Below are positions 17,971 through 26,608 of a DNA stretch of 64,000 bases, piece after piece. Under the pieces are notes generated by a model, which saw only the letters and a list, made by a program, of their open reading frames with translations, was not told the origin of the DNA and did no database searches. Both the position numbers and the translations under genes were made by a program. Source of the DNA: an uncultured Vicinamibacterales bacterium. Lineage in GTDB: Bacteria > Acidobacteriota > Vicinamibacteria > Vicinamibacterales > UBA8438. How positions within the stretch are numbered: position 1 is the first letter of the stretch; each line of letters begins with the position of its first letter. The stretch lies in assembly GCA_958295905.1 (NCBI GenBank), contig OY282382.1, positions 3,372,001-3,436,000 on the forward strand, given 5' to 3'.

Positions 17971-18993
17971 ATGACCGAGGAGACCGCTCCGCGGCAGTCC
18001 GGGCCCGGCGACGCCGGCAAGACGTCGGCGAAGAAGACCAAAAAGGCCAAGAACGAGGGGAAGAAGAAGGCGCGCGGGTCCCGCGCGCACCGCGCCGGGG
18101 CGGCCGTCGTCGAGGATCCGCCGGTGGCCTCGACGGCGGCGGACGCGCCCGCCGCGGGCTCGAGCCAAGACCCCGACGTCATCCGGCGCGTCTTCAAGGA
18201 GGGGGTCTATCCGTACGCGGACCGCATGAAGCGCGGCGCCTACGAGCGGCGCAAGGCCGAGCTGCAGTCGGAGCTGCTGAAGGTGCAGCACTGGGTCAAG
18301 GAGTCGGGGACCCGGGTCGTCGTCCTGTTCGAGGGGCGCGACGCGGCCGGCAAGGGCGGCACCATCAAGCGGTTCATGGAGCACCTGAACCCCCGCGGCG
18401 CCCGCGTCGTCGCCCTCGAGAAGCCCACCGAGCGCGAACGCGGCCAGTGGTACTTCCAGCGCTACATCGAGCATTTGCCGGCGGCGGGAGAGATCGTCCT
18501 GTTCGACCGGTCCTGGTACAACCGCGCCGGGGTCGAGCGGGTGATGGGCTTCTGCACCGGCTCGGAGTATCTGGAGTTCATGCGCCAGTGCCCCGAGCTC
18601 GAGCGCATGTTCGTCAACAGCGGCATCCGGCTCTTCAAGTACTGGTTCTCCGTCTCGCGGGACGAGCAGGCGCGCCGCTTCGGCCGGCGTCAGACCGACC
18701 CCCTGAAGCAGTGGAAGATCTCGCCCGTCGACCTCGCCTCCCTCGACAAGTGGGACGGCTACACCGAGGCCAAGGAGGCGATGTTCTTCTACACCGACAC
18801 CGCCGACGCGCCGTGGACGGTCATCAAGTCGGACGACAAGAAGCGCGCCCGCGTCGCCTGCCTGCGGCACTTCCTCTCGAAGATGCCCTACCCCGACAAG
18901 AATCCCGGCGTGGTGACCGGCCCCGACCCGTTGATCCTGGGCCCCGCAACCCGGGTCGTCGGGCGCGACGAGCCGATGGCGGCCGACGGGTAG
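17971..18993 (+). CDS. ppk2: Polyphosphate kinase 2 family protein
   Basis: A 340-residue kinase that transfers phosphate between polyphosphate and nucleotides. Core motifs are Walker [10 protein letters not shown] (about residue 117), the P-x-E-x-E-R-x-x-W-Y-F-Q-R-Y segment, Walker B DRSWYNR and the lid-region DEQ-x-x-R-F-x-x-R sequence followed by DPLKQWK. It is the single-domain PPK2 type. The first 60 residues are a lysine/alanine-rich disordered tail not needed for the fold. Direction of reaction (ATP/GTP synthesis versus polyP synthesis) cannot be told. Cytoplasmic. Confidence 0.95.
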   Translation: MTEETAPRQSGPGDAGKTSAKKTKKAKNEGKKKARGSRAHRAGAAVVEDPPVASTAADAPAAGSSQDPDVIRRVFKEGVYPYADRMKRGAYERRKAELQSELLKVQHWVKESGTRVVVLFEGRDAAGKGGTIKRFMEHLNPRGARVVALEKPTERERGQWYFQRYIEHLPAAGEIVLFDRSWYNRAGVERVMGFCTGSEYLEFMRQCPELERMFVNSGIRLFKYWFSVSRDEQARRFGRRQTDPLKQWKISPVDLASLDKWDGYTEAKEAMFFYTDTADAPWTVIKSDDKKRARVACLRHFLSKMPYPDKNPGVVTGPDPLILGPATRVVGRDEPMAADG

Positions 18994-19029
18994 GGACGCG
19001 CGGCCGGCCGCATCGCGGCCGTTCGGTTC

Positions 19030-19859
19030 CCGTCACGCGGGGCGCGGCGACGCTGCCGGCGGGGCTGGTCGAGTCGCTGCTTTTCGGCCACGTGCGGGGC
19101 GCTTTCTCCGGCGCCGCCGGCGCCCGCGCCGGCCACTTCGAAGCGGCGGACGGTGGCACGCTGTTTCTCGACGAGATCGGCGACCTGCCCCTCGACGCCC
19201 AGGTCAAGCTGCTGCGCACGCTGCAGGAAAAGACCGTCCGGCGTCTCGGCGCCGAGCGGACGGTCGCGGTCGACGTCCGGGTGATCGCGGCCACCAACCG
19301 CGATCTCGCGGCCGAGGTGGCGGCGGGCCGGTTCCGCGAAGACCTGTACTACCGGCTGGCGACCGGCGTCATCCGGCTGCCCCCGCTCCGCGAGCGCCAG
19401 GGCGACCTGACGCCGCTCGTCGATCACTTCCTGGCCGCCGCGAATCGCAAGTTCGCCGACCAGCCCGGTGTCGAACAGAAGACCCTTTCTCCAAAGGCAA
19501 GGAACCTTCTGTTGCGGCACCCGTGGCCCGGCAACGTCCGAGAGCTGCAGGCGACGATGGATCGGCTCGTGCTCTGGTCGCCGCGCGCCGGCGTCGGCGC
19601 GGAGGACGTGCAGGAAGAGCTGCTCCGCACGGTGACGGACCCGCCCGCCGATCTGGTCGGCCGGCCGCTGGGCGGGGGGCTCCATCTGCCCGAGCTGATG
19701 GCGGACCTGGCTCGGCACTATCTCGGTCGCGCGCTCGACGAGGCGGGCGGCAACAAGACGCGTGCGGCGGAGCTCGTGGGGCTGCCGAGCTACCAGACGT
19801 TCACCAACTGGCTGGAACGCTATGGCGTGGCCCCGCCGGGAAGAGGGCGGCGGCGATGA
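19030..19859 (+). pseudogene. 5'-truncated sigma-54-dependent transcriptional activator
   Basis: The reading frame contains the second half of an NtrC-type AAA+ domain: [17 protein letters not shown] (a GAFTGA-loop variant), Walker [14 protein letters not shown], sensor region [27 protein letters not shown] and [12 protein letters not shown] Fis-type helix-turn-helix near [12 protein letters not shown] follows. The Walker A segment and the whole sensory N-terminus are missing, and no start codon precedes the fragment. It begins about 35 bp after the ppk2 stop, so a deletion probably removed the front. Its 3' end is repeated downstream. Confidence 0.85.
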
Positions 19860-20165
19860 AGATACACCGGGCGCTGTTTGCCGGAGGCTCCCACGCGCGG
19901 CCCGGCCCCCGGTCGCGGCGGCGGCGTTGAAAGGGCGTGGCCCCGCCGGGAAGAGGACGGCGGCGATGAAGATACCCGTTGGCGATGTTGCCGGAGGCTC
20001 CGGCGCGTGTGGCCCGGCCGCGGTCGGAGCGGCGGCGATGAAACACGATGTAGCCGCGACGTGAAAGCAACACCGAGGTCGATCAAAGGCCGCGGTCGGG
20101 AGCGGCGGCGATGAACACGAGCGAGGTCGATCGAAGGCCGCGGTCGGAGCGGCGGCGATGAACAC
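19824..20165 (+). repeat. Tandem copies of the sigma-54 activator gene tail
   Basis: The gene end (19824-19862, GGCGTGGCCCCGCCGGGAAG then GCGGCGGCGATGAAGATAC) is repeated at 19934 with a 110-bp offset, followed in both by a TTGCCGGAGGCTCC block. Three further short copies of GCGGCGGCGATGAA lie at about 20030, 20101 and 20147, the last two within a 45-bp repeat containing GGTCGATC and AAGGCCGCGGTCGG. No gene is seen between the activator and the ATPase gene. Confidence 0.85.
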
Positions 20166-20260
20166 CAGGTAGTCGGCAGTCCCGTGTGCGTCGTCGATGG
20201 CATGATTGTTGCTTCCTCAACTGAACATCAATGGCTGACTTGCGAAGAACGGACTTGACC

Positions 20261-22297
20261 ATGCTGCGTGAACACGATCGCCGCGACGACGACACTACGG
20301 CGCCCGCAGGCGACGAAAAGATGGGTGGTGCGCCGGCGCCGCGGCTGGCCGGGTCGAACGTACCGGAAGACGTTGCGTTCGACGGGGCGCCCGGCGGCGC
20401 ATCCCCGCCGCGGTCCGTCCAGACGGGGCCGCCCGGGGCGGACGCAAGCCAGCCTTCGGAAACACGGCGCGGGGGAGAGTCGCCGCTGATCACCGCCGTC
20501 GAGATCGAGAACTTCAAGGGGATCGGCCGGCCCGTCCGCATCGAGCTGCGGCCCATCACGCTGCTGTTCGGCCGCAACAGCGCCGGCAAGAGCACGGTGC
20601 TGCACGCGCTCTGCTACGCGCACGAGATCCTGAGCCACCGCAAGGTCGATGCGCGCAAGACCCGTCTCGGCGGCGACCAGATCGACCTCGGCGGGTTCCG
20701 CCGGTTCGTCCACGGGCATGACCTGAAGCGCTCCGTGCGGCTTCGTTTCGAGCTGAACCTGCGGGATCGGGAGCTGCCGGAACTCGCGGGAGCGCGTCGC
20801 ATTGCGTCGTATCCGGGCGAAGTCGATCTGGGTAATATCCAAACCGGGTGGATCGAGCTGACCGTTCGGTGGTCGGCAGAGCGGAACGAACCGATTCTCA
20901 GCGGTTACGAGGTCGGTGTGGACGGAGAGATCGTCGGTCGCATCACGGCATCGGCCGGCGATGCCGAGCCGGAGCTGTCGGCCAACCTGGAGCATCCCAT
21001 GCTCGACTATTACTGTCGTGAGGGCACCGTGGCGGAGCTCGAAGCGAGCATCAAAGCGCAGCGTGACGCGCTAGCGAAAATGGCCCGGGCGGAGTCTCAG
21101 GCGTCGGAGAAAGTCGCTCCATCGCCGGAGATCGGACGAGTACGGGAGACTTCCGATCCGCAGTCGTTCGGCGAGACGCTCCATCACATGCCGGTACGCC
21201 AAGCGGGTTCATCCAGTGCTCTTGCTCTGCCGTCCTTAGGACACCATCTCGATATGGAACTGGAGGAGGGCGACGATCACGAGTACCAACAAGGAGAGTA
21301 CCAAGAGATCTGCTATTCGGTGTCGGCGCTGCTGGTTGGGATCGGTGGCCTCTTGCGTGATGCGCTGGCCCGGTACAGGTATGTCGGGCCCCTGCGCGAC
21401 CTGCATCCGGCCACCAGCGGCGATCGGGGCCGGTCCGTTTCCCGACGTTGGGCCGATGGGTCTGCAGCGTGGGATCTGTTGAATCGACACGCCCGCACGG
21501 GTATCGACATGTATCTTGACGACTGGATAGCAAGGGGACCCATTCGACCATACCTTATTGCTGACGTGAGCAAGTGGCTGTCACAGGAGGATCGACTGGA
21601 CACCGGCTACGCACTCCGAGTCCGGTCGGACGTACGGCTCTCGGGTGGCTCACCGTTGGTGAGCGTGCTGAACAGGGAACTGAGGCAGTATCGGGGCATC
21701 CTGGGAGAAATGTCGGCACAGCGCGTCGGCCAGTCGTTGGAAGAGATCGGCGGCAAGTCACCGCATGACATCCTGAAAGCGGCGCCTTCGGACGAGCTCG
21801 CGGCATTGGCCGATGAGATTGCCGACGCCCCTGTGCAGCAGGAGGTTCAGCTCCAGACCGTCGGCTCGAAACTGCCCGTGCGGACGTCGGACGTCGGTGT
21901 CGGCATTTCCCAGATCCTGCCGGTGGTGGTTGCCGCCCTCGATCCCGACCGACCCTCGATCACGGCGATCGAACAGCCGGAACTGCACGTCCATCCGCGG
22001 CTGCAGGTCGAGCTGGGCGACCTCTTCGCGCAGGGGGTCGACCAGGGAGGCGCTTTCCTGGTCGAGACCCACAGCGAGCACCTGATGCTGCGCCTGCTGC
22101 GCCGCATCGAGGAAACGAGCAGCAAAGAGCTGCCGGAGGGGAAGCCTGCGCTCAAGCCCGATCAGGTCTCCGTGGTCTATGTTGAGCAGGTCGACGGCGA
22201 GGTCAGGGCGACGCGGCTTCGGATCGACGAGACCGGCGAGTTCATCGACCGCTGGCCGCAGGGATTCTTCGATGAGCGCGGCGACGAGCTCTTCTGA
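20261..22297 (+). CDS. AAA ATPase with DUF3696-like C-terminus, module 1
   Basis: Start ATG 20261 is preferred over 20231 because it aligns with the only shared start in the module-2 paralogue; length is then 678 residues. The first 70 are low-complexity. The SMC/ABC-type ATPase follows: IENFKGIGRPVRIEL, Walker A FGRNSAGKST, a large variable middle, signature-like RTSDVGVGISQILPVV, Walker B SITAIEQPELHVHP and H-loop VETHSEHLMLR. The end, WPQGFFDERGDELF, matches DUF3696. No Toprim or HNH domain is fused. The stop overlaps the start of the partner gene. Likely the sensor/motor of a two-gene defence cassette. Confidence 0.9.
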   Translation: MLREHDRRDDDTTAPAGDEKMGGAPAPRLAGSNVPEDVAFDGAPGGASPPRSVQTGPPGADASQPSETRRGGESPLITAVEIENFKGIGRPVRIELRPITLLFGRNSAGKSTVLHALCYAHEILSHRKVDARKTRLGGDQIDLGGFRRFVHGHDLKRSVRLRFELNLRDRELPELAGARRIASYPGEVDLGNIQTGWIELTVRWSAERNEPILSGYEVGVDGEIVGRITASAGDAEPELSANLEHPMLDYYCREGTVAELEASIKAQRDALAKMARAESQASEKVAPSPEIGRVRETSDPQSFGETLHHMPVRQAGSSSALALPSLGHHLDMELEEGDDHEYQQGEYQEICYSVSALLVGIGGLLRDALARYRYVGPLRDLHPATSGDRGRSVSRRWADGSAAWDLLNRHARTGIDMYLDDWIARGPIRPYLIADVSKWLSQEDRLDTGYALRVRSDVRLSGGSPLVSVLNRELRQYRGILGEMSAQRVGQSLEEIGGKSPHDILKAAPSDELAALADEIADAPVQQEVQLQTVGSKLPVRTSDVGVGISQILPVVVAALDPDRPSITAIEQPELHVHPRLQVELGDLFAQGVDQGGAFLVETHSEHLMLRLLRRIEETSSKELPEGKPALKPDQVSVVYVEQVDGEVRATRLRIDETGEFIDRWPQGFFDERGDELF

Positions 22298-23250
22298 TGC
22301 TCTACATGTACGCCATCGAGCCCGATGCGCTCGCCACGTGGCTGAAGTGCCGGCATATCCTCGGCCTGATGGGCTTCCAGCATGGACGAGCGATCGCCGC
22401 CTATCCGAACCGGGATCGCTGGCGGTCGCTGGTTTGGGAGGCGTGCCGTGAGAATGCGGATCTGCGCGACCGCGAGCGGAAGCGGATTGAGGAAAAGCTG
22501 GCTGGTTTGGATGCGAAGCTGGTTCGGTCGGGCGGACTGGACGGCTATGATGACACGGTTGCGCCTGCGGAGGAATGCTGGATTCGCAATGCGGTTGCCC
22601 GACAGACCGCCGCGCGGCCTTTCCACGCCATCCTGGCGACGCGCAATCCCGAGAGTGATCCGGAAGTGGTGCTTGAGGAACACATCGACGAATCGCACCC
22701 GAAGCTTGACGTTGCGCGCGAGTTGCCGGTTCTCCGAGAACCAGAGGCGCTGGCGAAGCACATCGGAACGCTCGTCCGCAACAGCCGCGAGCTGATACTG
22801 ATCGATCCGCACTTCGATCCCAGCTTCTACCGTTGGCGTCCCGTCGTGCGCGCCTGCATTGCGTTGGCCGCGTACGCGGTGTCCGGTGATCCGCAAGTGG
22901 AGATCCACACGCTGAGTGCAGATCGGAAGCCGACTCTGGATAGCTTTCGACGCGCCTGCCGGAAGTGGATTCCGGGCATGCTTTCGGGGAGGGTTACGTC
23001 CGTTCGCATCTGTCGCTGGCGCATTCGCGACGATGGCGCACACGACTTCCATGCGCGGTACGTCTTGACTGATCGTGGCGGCTACAAACTGGACAAGGGA
23101 CTGGACGAAGAGCACGGCGTGACACAGTCCGTCGGTTTACTCGCCGATCAGGAATGGAGGCGCATTCGGGACGGGTTTCGCGACACCAGTTCGTTCTTCG
23201 ACATGGAAGACGGTGCATTCACGGTGACTGGAGGCGGGTCGGCCCGATAG
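22297..23250 (+). CDS. PLD/MIT_C-like putative effector, module 1
   Basis: A 317-residue protein starting at the ATG that overlaps the ATPase stop (TGATG). Two blocks match the module-2 partner: LILIDPHFDP (about residue 167) and a C-terminal FHARYVLTDRGGYKLDKGLD (about 249). The latter, H-x-R-x4-D followed by G and G-L-D, resembles the single phospholipase-D-like motif of the MITD1 C-terminal domain, with Arg in place of the usual Lys. Sequence elsewhere differs from its counterpart. I infer a nuclease or phospholipid-binding effector controlled by the ATPase; no activity is proven. Its tail is duplicated downstream. Confidence 0.7.
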   Translation: MLYMYAIEPDALATWLKCRHILGLMGFQHGRAIAAYPNRDRWRSLVWEACRENADLRDRERKRIEEKLAGLDAKLVRSGGLDGYDDTVAPAEECWIRNAVARQTAARPFHAILATRNPESDPEVVLEEHIDESHPKLDVARELPVLREPEALAKHIGTLVRNSRELILIDPHFDPSFYRWRPVVRACIALAAYAVSGDPQVEIHTLSADRKPTLDSFRRACRKWIPGMLSGRVTSVRICRWRIRDDGAHDFHARYVLTDRGGYKLDKGLDEEHGVTQSVGLLADQEWRRIRDGFRDTSSFFDMEDGAFTVTGGGSAR

Positions 23251-23341
23251 GTGGGTGGTGGACATTGCGCGCGCCTGGACGCCCACGGCGTCACCATCCG
23301 CCGCGGGGGGGTCGGCCCGATAGGTGGGTGGTGGACATTGC
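23236..23341 (+). repeat. Tandem copy of the module-1 effector tail
   Basis: A 33-bp unit, GGGTCGGCCCGATAGGTGGG plus TGGTGGACATTGC, occurs at 23236-23268 (including the effector stop TAG) and again at 23309-23341, offset 73 bp. It fills the space before module 2. Confidence 0.9.
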
Positions 23342-23372
23342 CCGGGTTGACTTGCGAGGAATGGACTTGACC

Positions 23373-25334
23373 ATGGCGCGTGAACACGATCACCGCGACG
23401 ACGACACGAGGGCGCCGGCCGGCGGGGAAACGATGGGTGCTGTGCCGGCGCCGCGGCTGGCCGGGTCGAACGTACCGGAAGACGTTGCGTTCGACGGGTC
23501 GCCCGGCGGCGCATCCCCGCCGCGGTCCGTCCCGGCGGGTCCGTCCGGGGCGGACGCAAGCCAGCCTTCGGAAACACCGCGCGGGGGAGAGTCGCCGCTG
23601 ATCACCGCCGTCGAGATCGAGAACTTCAAGGGTATCGGCCGTCCCGTCCGCATCGAGCTGCGGCCCATCACGCTGCTGTTCGGCCGCAACAGCGCCGGCA
23701 AAAGCACGGTGCTGCACGCGCTCTGCTACGCGCACGAGATCCTGAGCCACGGCAACGTCGATGCGCGCAAGACCCGTCTCGGCGGCGACCAGATCGACCT
23801 CGGCGGGTTCCGGCGCTTCGTCCACCGGCATGATCTTGCGCGTTCGGTGCGGCTCCGCTTCGAGTTGAACCTGCGGGATCGGGTGTTGCCCGATCTTACG
23901 GGATGGGGTACGCACGTGCCGGTCATGTCGCCGATGGGCGAGATGCCCCTATTGGAGGACCGCGACGTACTGAGCGGCGCGGAAGCGGGGTGGCTGGAGC
24001 TTGCCGTCGAATGGAATGGAGAATGGAACGAGCCGATTGTCAGTCGCTACGAGGTCGGCGTGGACGGACAGCTTGTCGGTCGCATCACCAGACCGGCCCG
24101 CACCGGGGAGGCGTCCCTGTCGGTCAACCTGTCGCATCCGTTGCTCGGATATGAAGTTGACGGCCAGGGCAACGGCCTTGCGTTCGGGGAGGTCGGACAG
24201 GTGCGTGAGGCGGGCGGATCGGCGGGGTATGGCCAGGGACTCCGTCGCATGGCGGTGCGCTCGGCACCTTCTTCCGCCCTGCCGCCATTGGGGCAGATGC
24301 TCTGGATCACGAGAGACGACGCTTTCGGCGACTTCGGCCAGGATTCCCGTTACCGCTTGTCGGCGCTGCTCCCCGGCATCGGGAGTCTCCTGCACGGTCA
24401 ATTGGCCGGACTCAGATACCTCGGCCCGTTGCGCGATCTGCATCCGGGCTCCGGTGTCGAGCGGCGGGGTCCGGGTCCCGGGCGTTGGGCCGACGGATCC
24501 GCAGCCTGGGATCTCTTGAACGGTCATGCCCGCGTCAACCTGGATCAGGATACCCAGAACCTGATCGACGCGCCACGGCCGGACACCAACGTCACCATGA
24601 GCGCCGCGGTCGTAAGCAACGTAAGCGACTGGCTGTCGCGGGAGGATCGGCTGGACACCGGTTACAAGCTGCACGTGGAGAGGGTGGTCCATCTTCCCGC
24701 GAACGCGCCGTTGGTGGGAGTACTGAACAAGGGTATGGAAGGTGAGAAGTGGGGGGTGCCCTTTCTCGCAAGGCTGGCGGGCATGTCAGGCGCTGAATCA
24801 CCGGATGACCTCATGAGGGAGGTGCCGGACAAGGTCGGAGCCCTGCTCGATCGGATTGCGAACGCCCCCGTTCACCGCGAGATCCGGCTCGTCGCGACCA
24901 GAGCCGACCTGCCGGTGAGGACGTCTGACATCGGCGTCGGCATTTCGCAAGTCCTCCCCGTGGTGGTCGCGGCCCTCGATCCCGACCGCCCTGGAATCAC
25001 CGCGATCGAGCAGCCGGAACTGCACGTCCATCCGCGGCTCCAGGTAGAGCTCGGCGATCTCTTCGCGGACCAGGCCGCCGCCGGCAGCGTGTTCCTGGTC
25101 GAGACCCACAGCGAGCACCTGCTCTTGCGCATCATGCGGCGCATGCGGGAAACCGGCGCGGGGACGTTGCCCGAAGGTGCGCCCGAGGTGCGGCCCGAGG
25201 ACGTCAACGTGCTGTTCGTCGAGCCGGACGGCGCGCAGACGCTGATTCGAGAGATGCCGCTCAACGAACGCGGAGAGCTGGTGAAGGCGTGGCCGGGGGG
25301 CTTCTTCGAAGAAGACCTGCGGGAGATTTTCTGA
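23373..25334 (+). CDS. AAA ATPase with DUF3696-like C-terminus, module 2
   Basis: A 653-residue paralogue of the module-1 ATPase (start ATG 23373; 23361 also possible). DNA identity is very high from the start through about codon 160 (Walker A FGRNSAGKST), low through the middle, and high again over RTSDIGVGISQVLPVVVAAL, Walker B GITAIEQPELHVHP, VETHSEHLLLR and the DUF3696-type end WPGGFFEEDLREIF. The mosaic pattern suggests recombination keeps the ATP-binding parts alike while the middle, perhaps the target- or partner-recognition part, diverges. The stop overlaps the partner gene ATG. Confidence 0.9.
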   Translation: MAREHDHRDDDTRAPAGGETMGAVPAPRLAGSNVPEDVAFDGSPGGASPPRSVPAGPSGADASQPSETPRGGESPLITAVEIENFKGIGRPVRIELRPITLLFGRNSAGKSTVLHALCYAHEILSHGNVDARKTRLGGDQIDLGGFRRFVHRHDLARSVRLRFELNLRDRVLPDLTGWGTHVPVMSPMGEMPLLEDRDVLSGAEAGWLELAVEWNGEWNEPIVSRYEVGVDGQLVGRITRPARTGEASLSVNLSHPLLGYEVDGQGNGLAFGEVGQVREAGGSAGYGQGLRRMAVRSAPSSALPPLGQMLWITRDDAFGDFGQDSRYRLSALLPGIGSLLHGQLAGLRYLGPLRDLHPGSGVERRGPGPGRWADGSAAWDLLNGHARVNLDQDTQNLIDAPRPDTNVTMSAAVVSNVSDWLSREDRLDTGYKLHVERVVHLPANAPLVGVLNKGMEGEKWGVPFLARLAGMSGAESPDDLMREVPDKVGALLDRIANAPVHREIRLVATRADLPVRTSDIGVGISQVLPVVVAALDPDRPGITAIEQPELHVHPRLQVELGDLFADQAAAGSVFLVETHSEHLLLRIMRRMRETGAGTLPEGAPEVRPEDVNVLFVEPDGAQTLIREMPLNERGELVKAWPGGFFEEDLREIF

Positions 25335-26284
25335 TGGCGCTTCTGGCCGATTACGCCATCACGCCGGACGTGTTCGACGTGACCTCGTACTCGACGGCGG
25401 GAGAGTGCGACGCCCGCCTCGACACCATCCGCGAAGCGATGCTCACCGAGGGGCTGGTACGTGACCTGCGCAACGGGGCGTGGAGCGGTCTCTTCCGTTC
25501 CGGCCCGCGGCCATGGCATCGTCGGGGACAGGAACTGCTCAAGAAAATGAAGACGCAGGGACGTTTCCTGCGCGTCGAACCGGCGTTGCCCGACTCGCCA
25601 GTCGACGACCGGGCTTGGTGTGCGGAAGCGCTGGCGACGGACGACGGGCGGCCGTTCCAGGGCGGCGTGATCACCACGAACTCCGTCAAGGAGGCGTATG
25701 CCGGGGACCGGCGGGTAGCTCGTATCGACCGGTTGTCGAGCGCACAATGGTGGACGTCCCGCAGCCCCTCAGTGCGGCTGGAACGCACGCTTGCCGACTA
25801 CAAAGAGCACCTCGATCTGGTGCTGAGATTCTCCAACTCCCTCATGTTCATTGATCCGCATTTGGATCCCGGGAAGCGACGATACGATTCCTTCGGAACG
25901 CTCTTGCAGGGAGCAGGGAACAGGACGCCGGCGCCGCGGATCGAGATTCACCGCGTCTGCTACGAGGGATCAGGGCGCGCACGACGGTGGCCGATGACAG
26001 AAGATCCCAAATACTTCGAGCGCCGGTTTCGTGATGCGCTATCCCATTCGCTGAGCATCGCCGGGTTGCATGCCGCGGTGTTCATCTGGAGGCACCTTCA
26101 CGATCGCTACCTGATCAGCAACGTGGTCGGGATTTCGTTGCCGAACGGTTTCGACGTCTCCAGAGCGGGTGATTCTACGACGTGGACTCGCCTTGGACGA
26201 GACGACCGCGACAAGATCCAGCGCGAGTTCGATCCGAATGCCCGACGGGGCGAGCTGGTGGACAGTTTCGAAGTCGGAACGTAG
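25334..26284 (+). CDS. PLD/MIT_C-like putative effector, module 2
   Basis: A 316-residue protein starting at the ATG that overlaps the ATPase stop. The N-terminal half has LADYAITPDVFDVTSYS and MLTEGLVRDLRNGAW; the C-terminal half has LMFIDPHLDP, IEIHRVCYEGS and HLHDRYLISNVVGISLPNGFD. The H-x-R-x4-N motif replaces the H-x-R-x4-D of module 1, so a catalytic Asp may be lost or supplied elsewhere. Overall similarity to the module-1 effector is limited to these blocks. Probably the working partner of the module-2 ATPase. Confidence 0.72.
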   Translation: MALLADYAITPDVFDVTSYSTAGECDARLDTIREAMLTEGLVRDLRNGAWSGLFRSGPRPWHRRGQELLKKMKTQGRFLRVEPALPDSPVDDRAWCAEALATDDGRPFQGGVITTNSVKEAYAGDRRVARIDRLSSAQWWTSRSPSVRLERTLADYKEHLDLVLRFSNSLMFIDPHLDPGKRRYDSFGTLLQGAGNRTPAPRIEIHRVCYEGSGRARRWPMTEDPKYFERRFRDALSHSLSIAGLHAAVFIWRHLHDRYLISNVVGISLPNGFDVSRAGDSTTWTRLGRDDRDKIQREFDPNARRGELVDSFEVGT

Positions 26285-26608
26285 CCGTTCGCTGATATCG
26301 GCTCGACGCATCACGCCGCGAGCACGGCGACCGCGGCGCGAGGCGCGACGACGGATGCGAATCGCGGCGGTCGCGCGATCAACCGGCGATCGCCCGTTGG
26401 GTGTCGATGACGAGCGGCCGCTGTTGCGGCGCGCCGCCGCCTCCTTGGCGCTCGTCCGAGAGTGTGAAGGTTAATCGTGACACGGCGATTCCCGGGCTTG
26501 GTGTGAACGCACCAATACACCAGGTCACGGTCGATGGTTGCGGAGCGGCGGAGCGGCATTCCGGCCGGTGTCCGCGCAGCGCCGGAACGGCGTATCATTT
26601 CGCCAGAC
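26285..26608. other. Intergenic region, no gene supported
   Basis: About 325 bp between the defence-like modules and the transporter gene. A short reverse-strand stretch reading TIDRDLVYWCVHTKPGNRR looks protein-like but has no bounded frame, and may be a gene relic. Confidence 0.4.

Noticed and set aside
18447-19030. N-terminal extension of the sigma-54 activator frame back through ppk2
   Set aside because: This part is an alternative frame of ppk2 and shows no Walker A or sensor domain.
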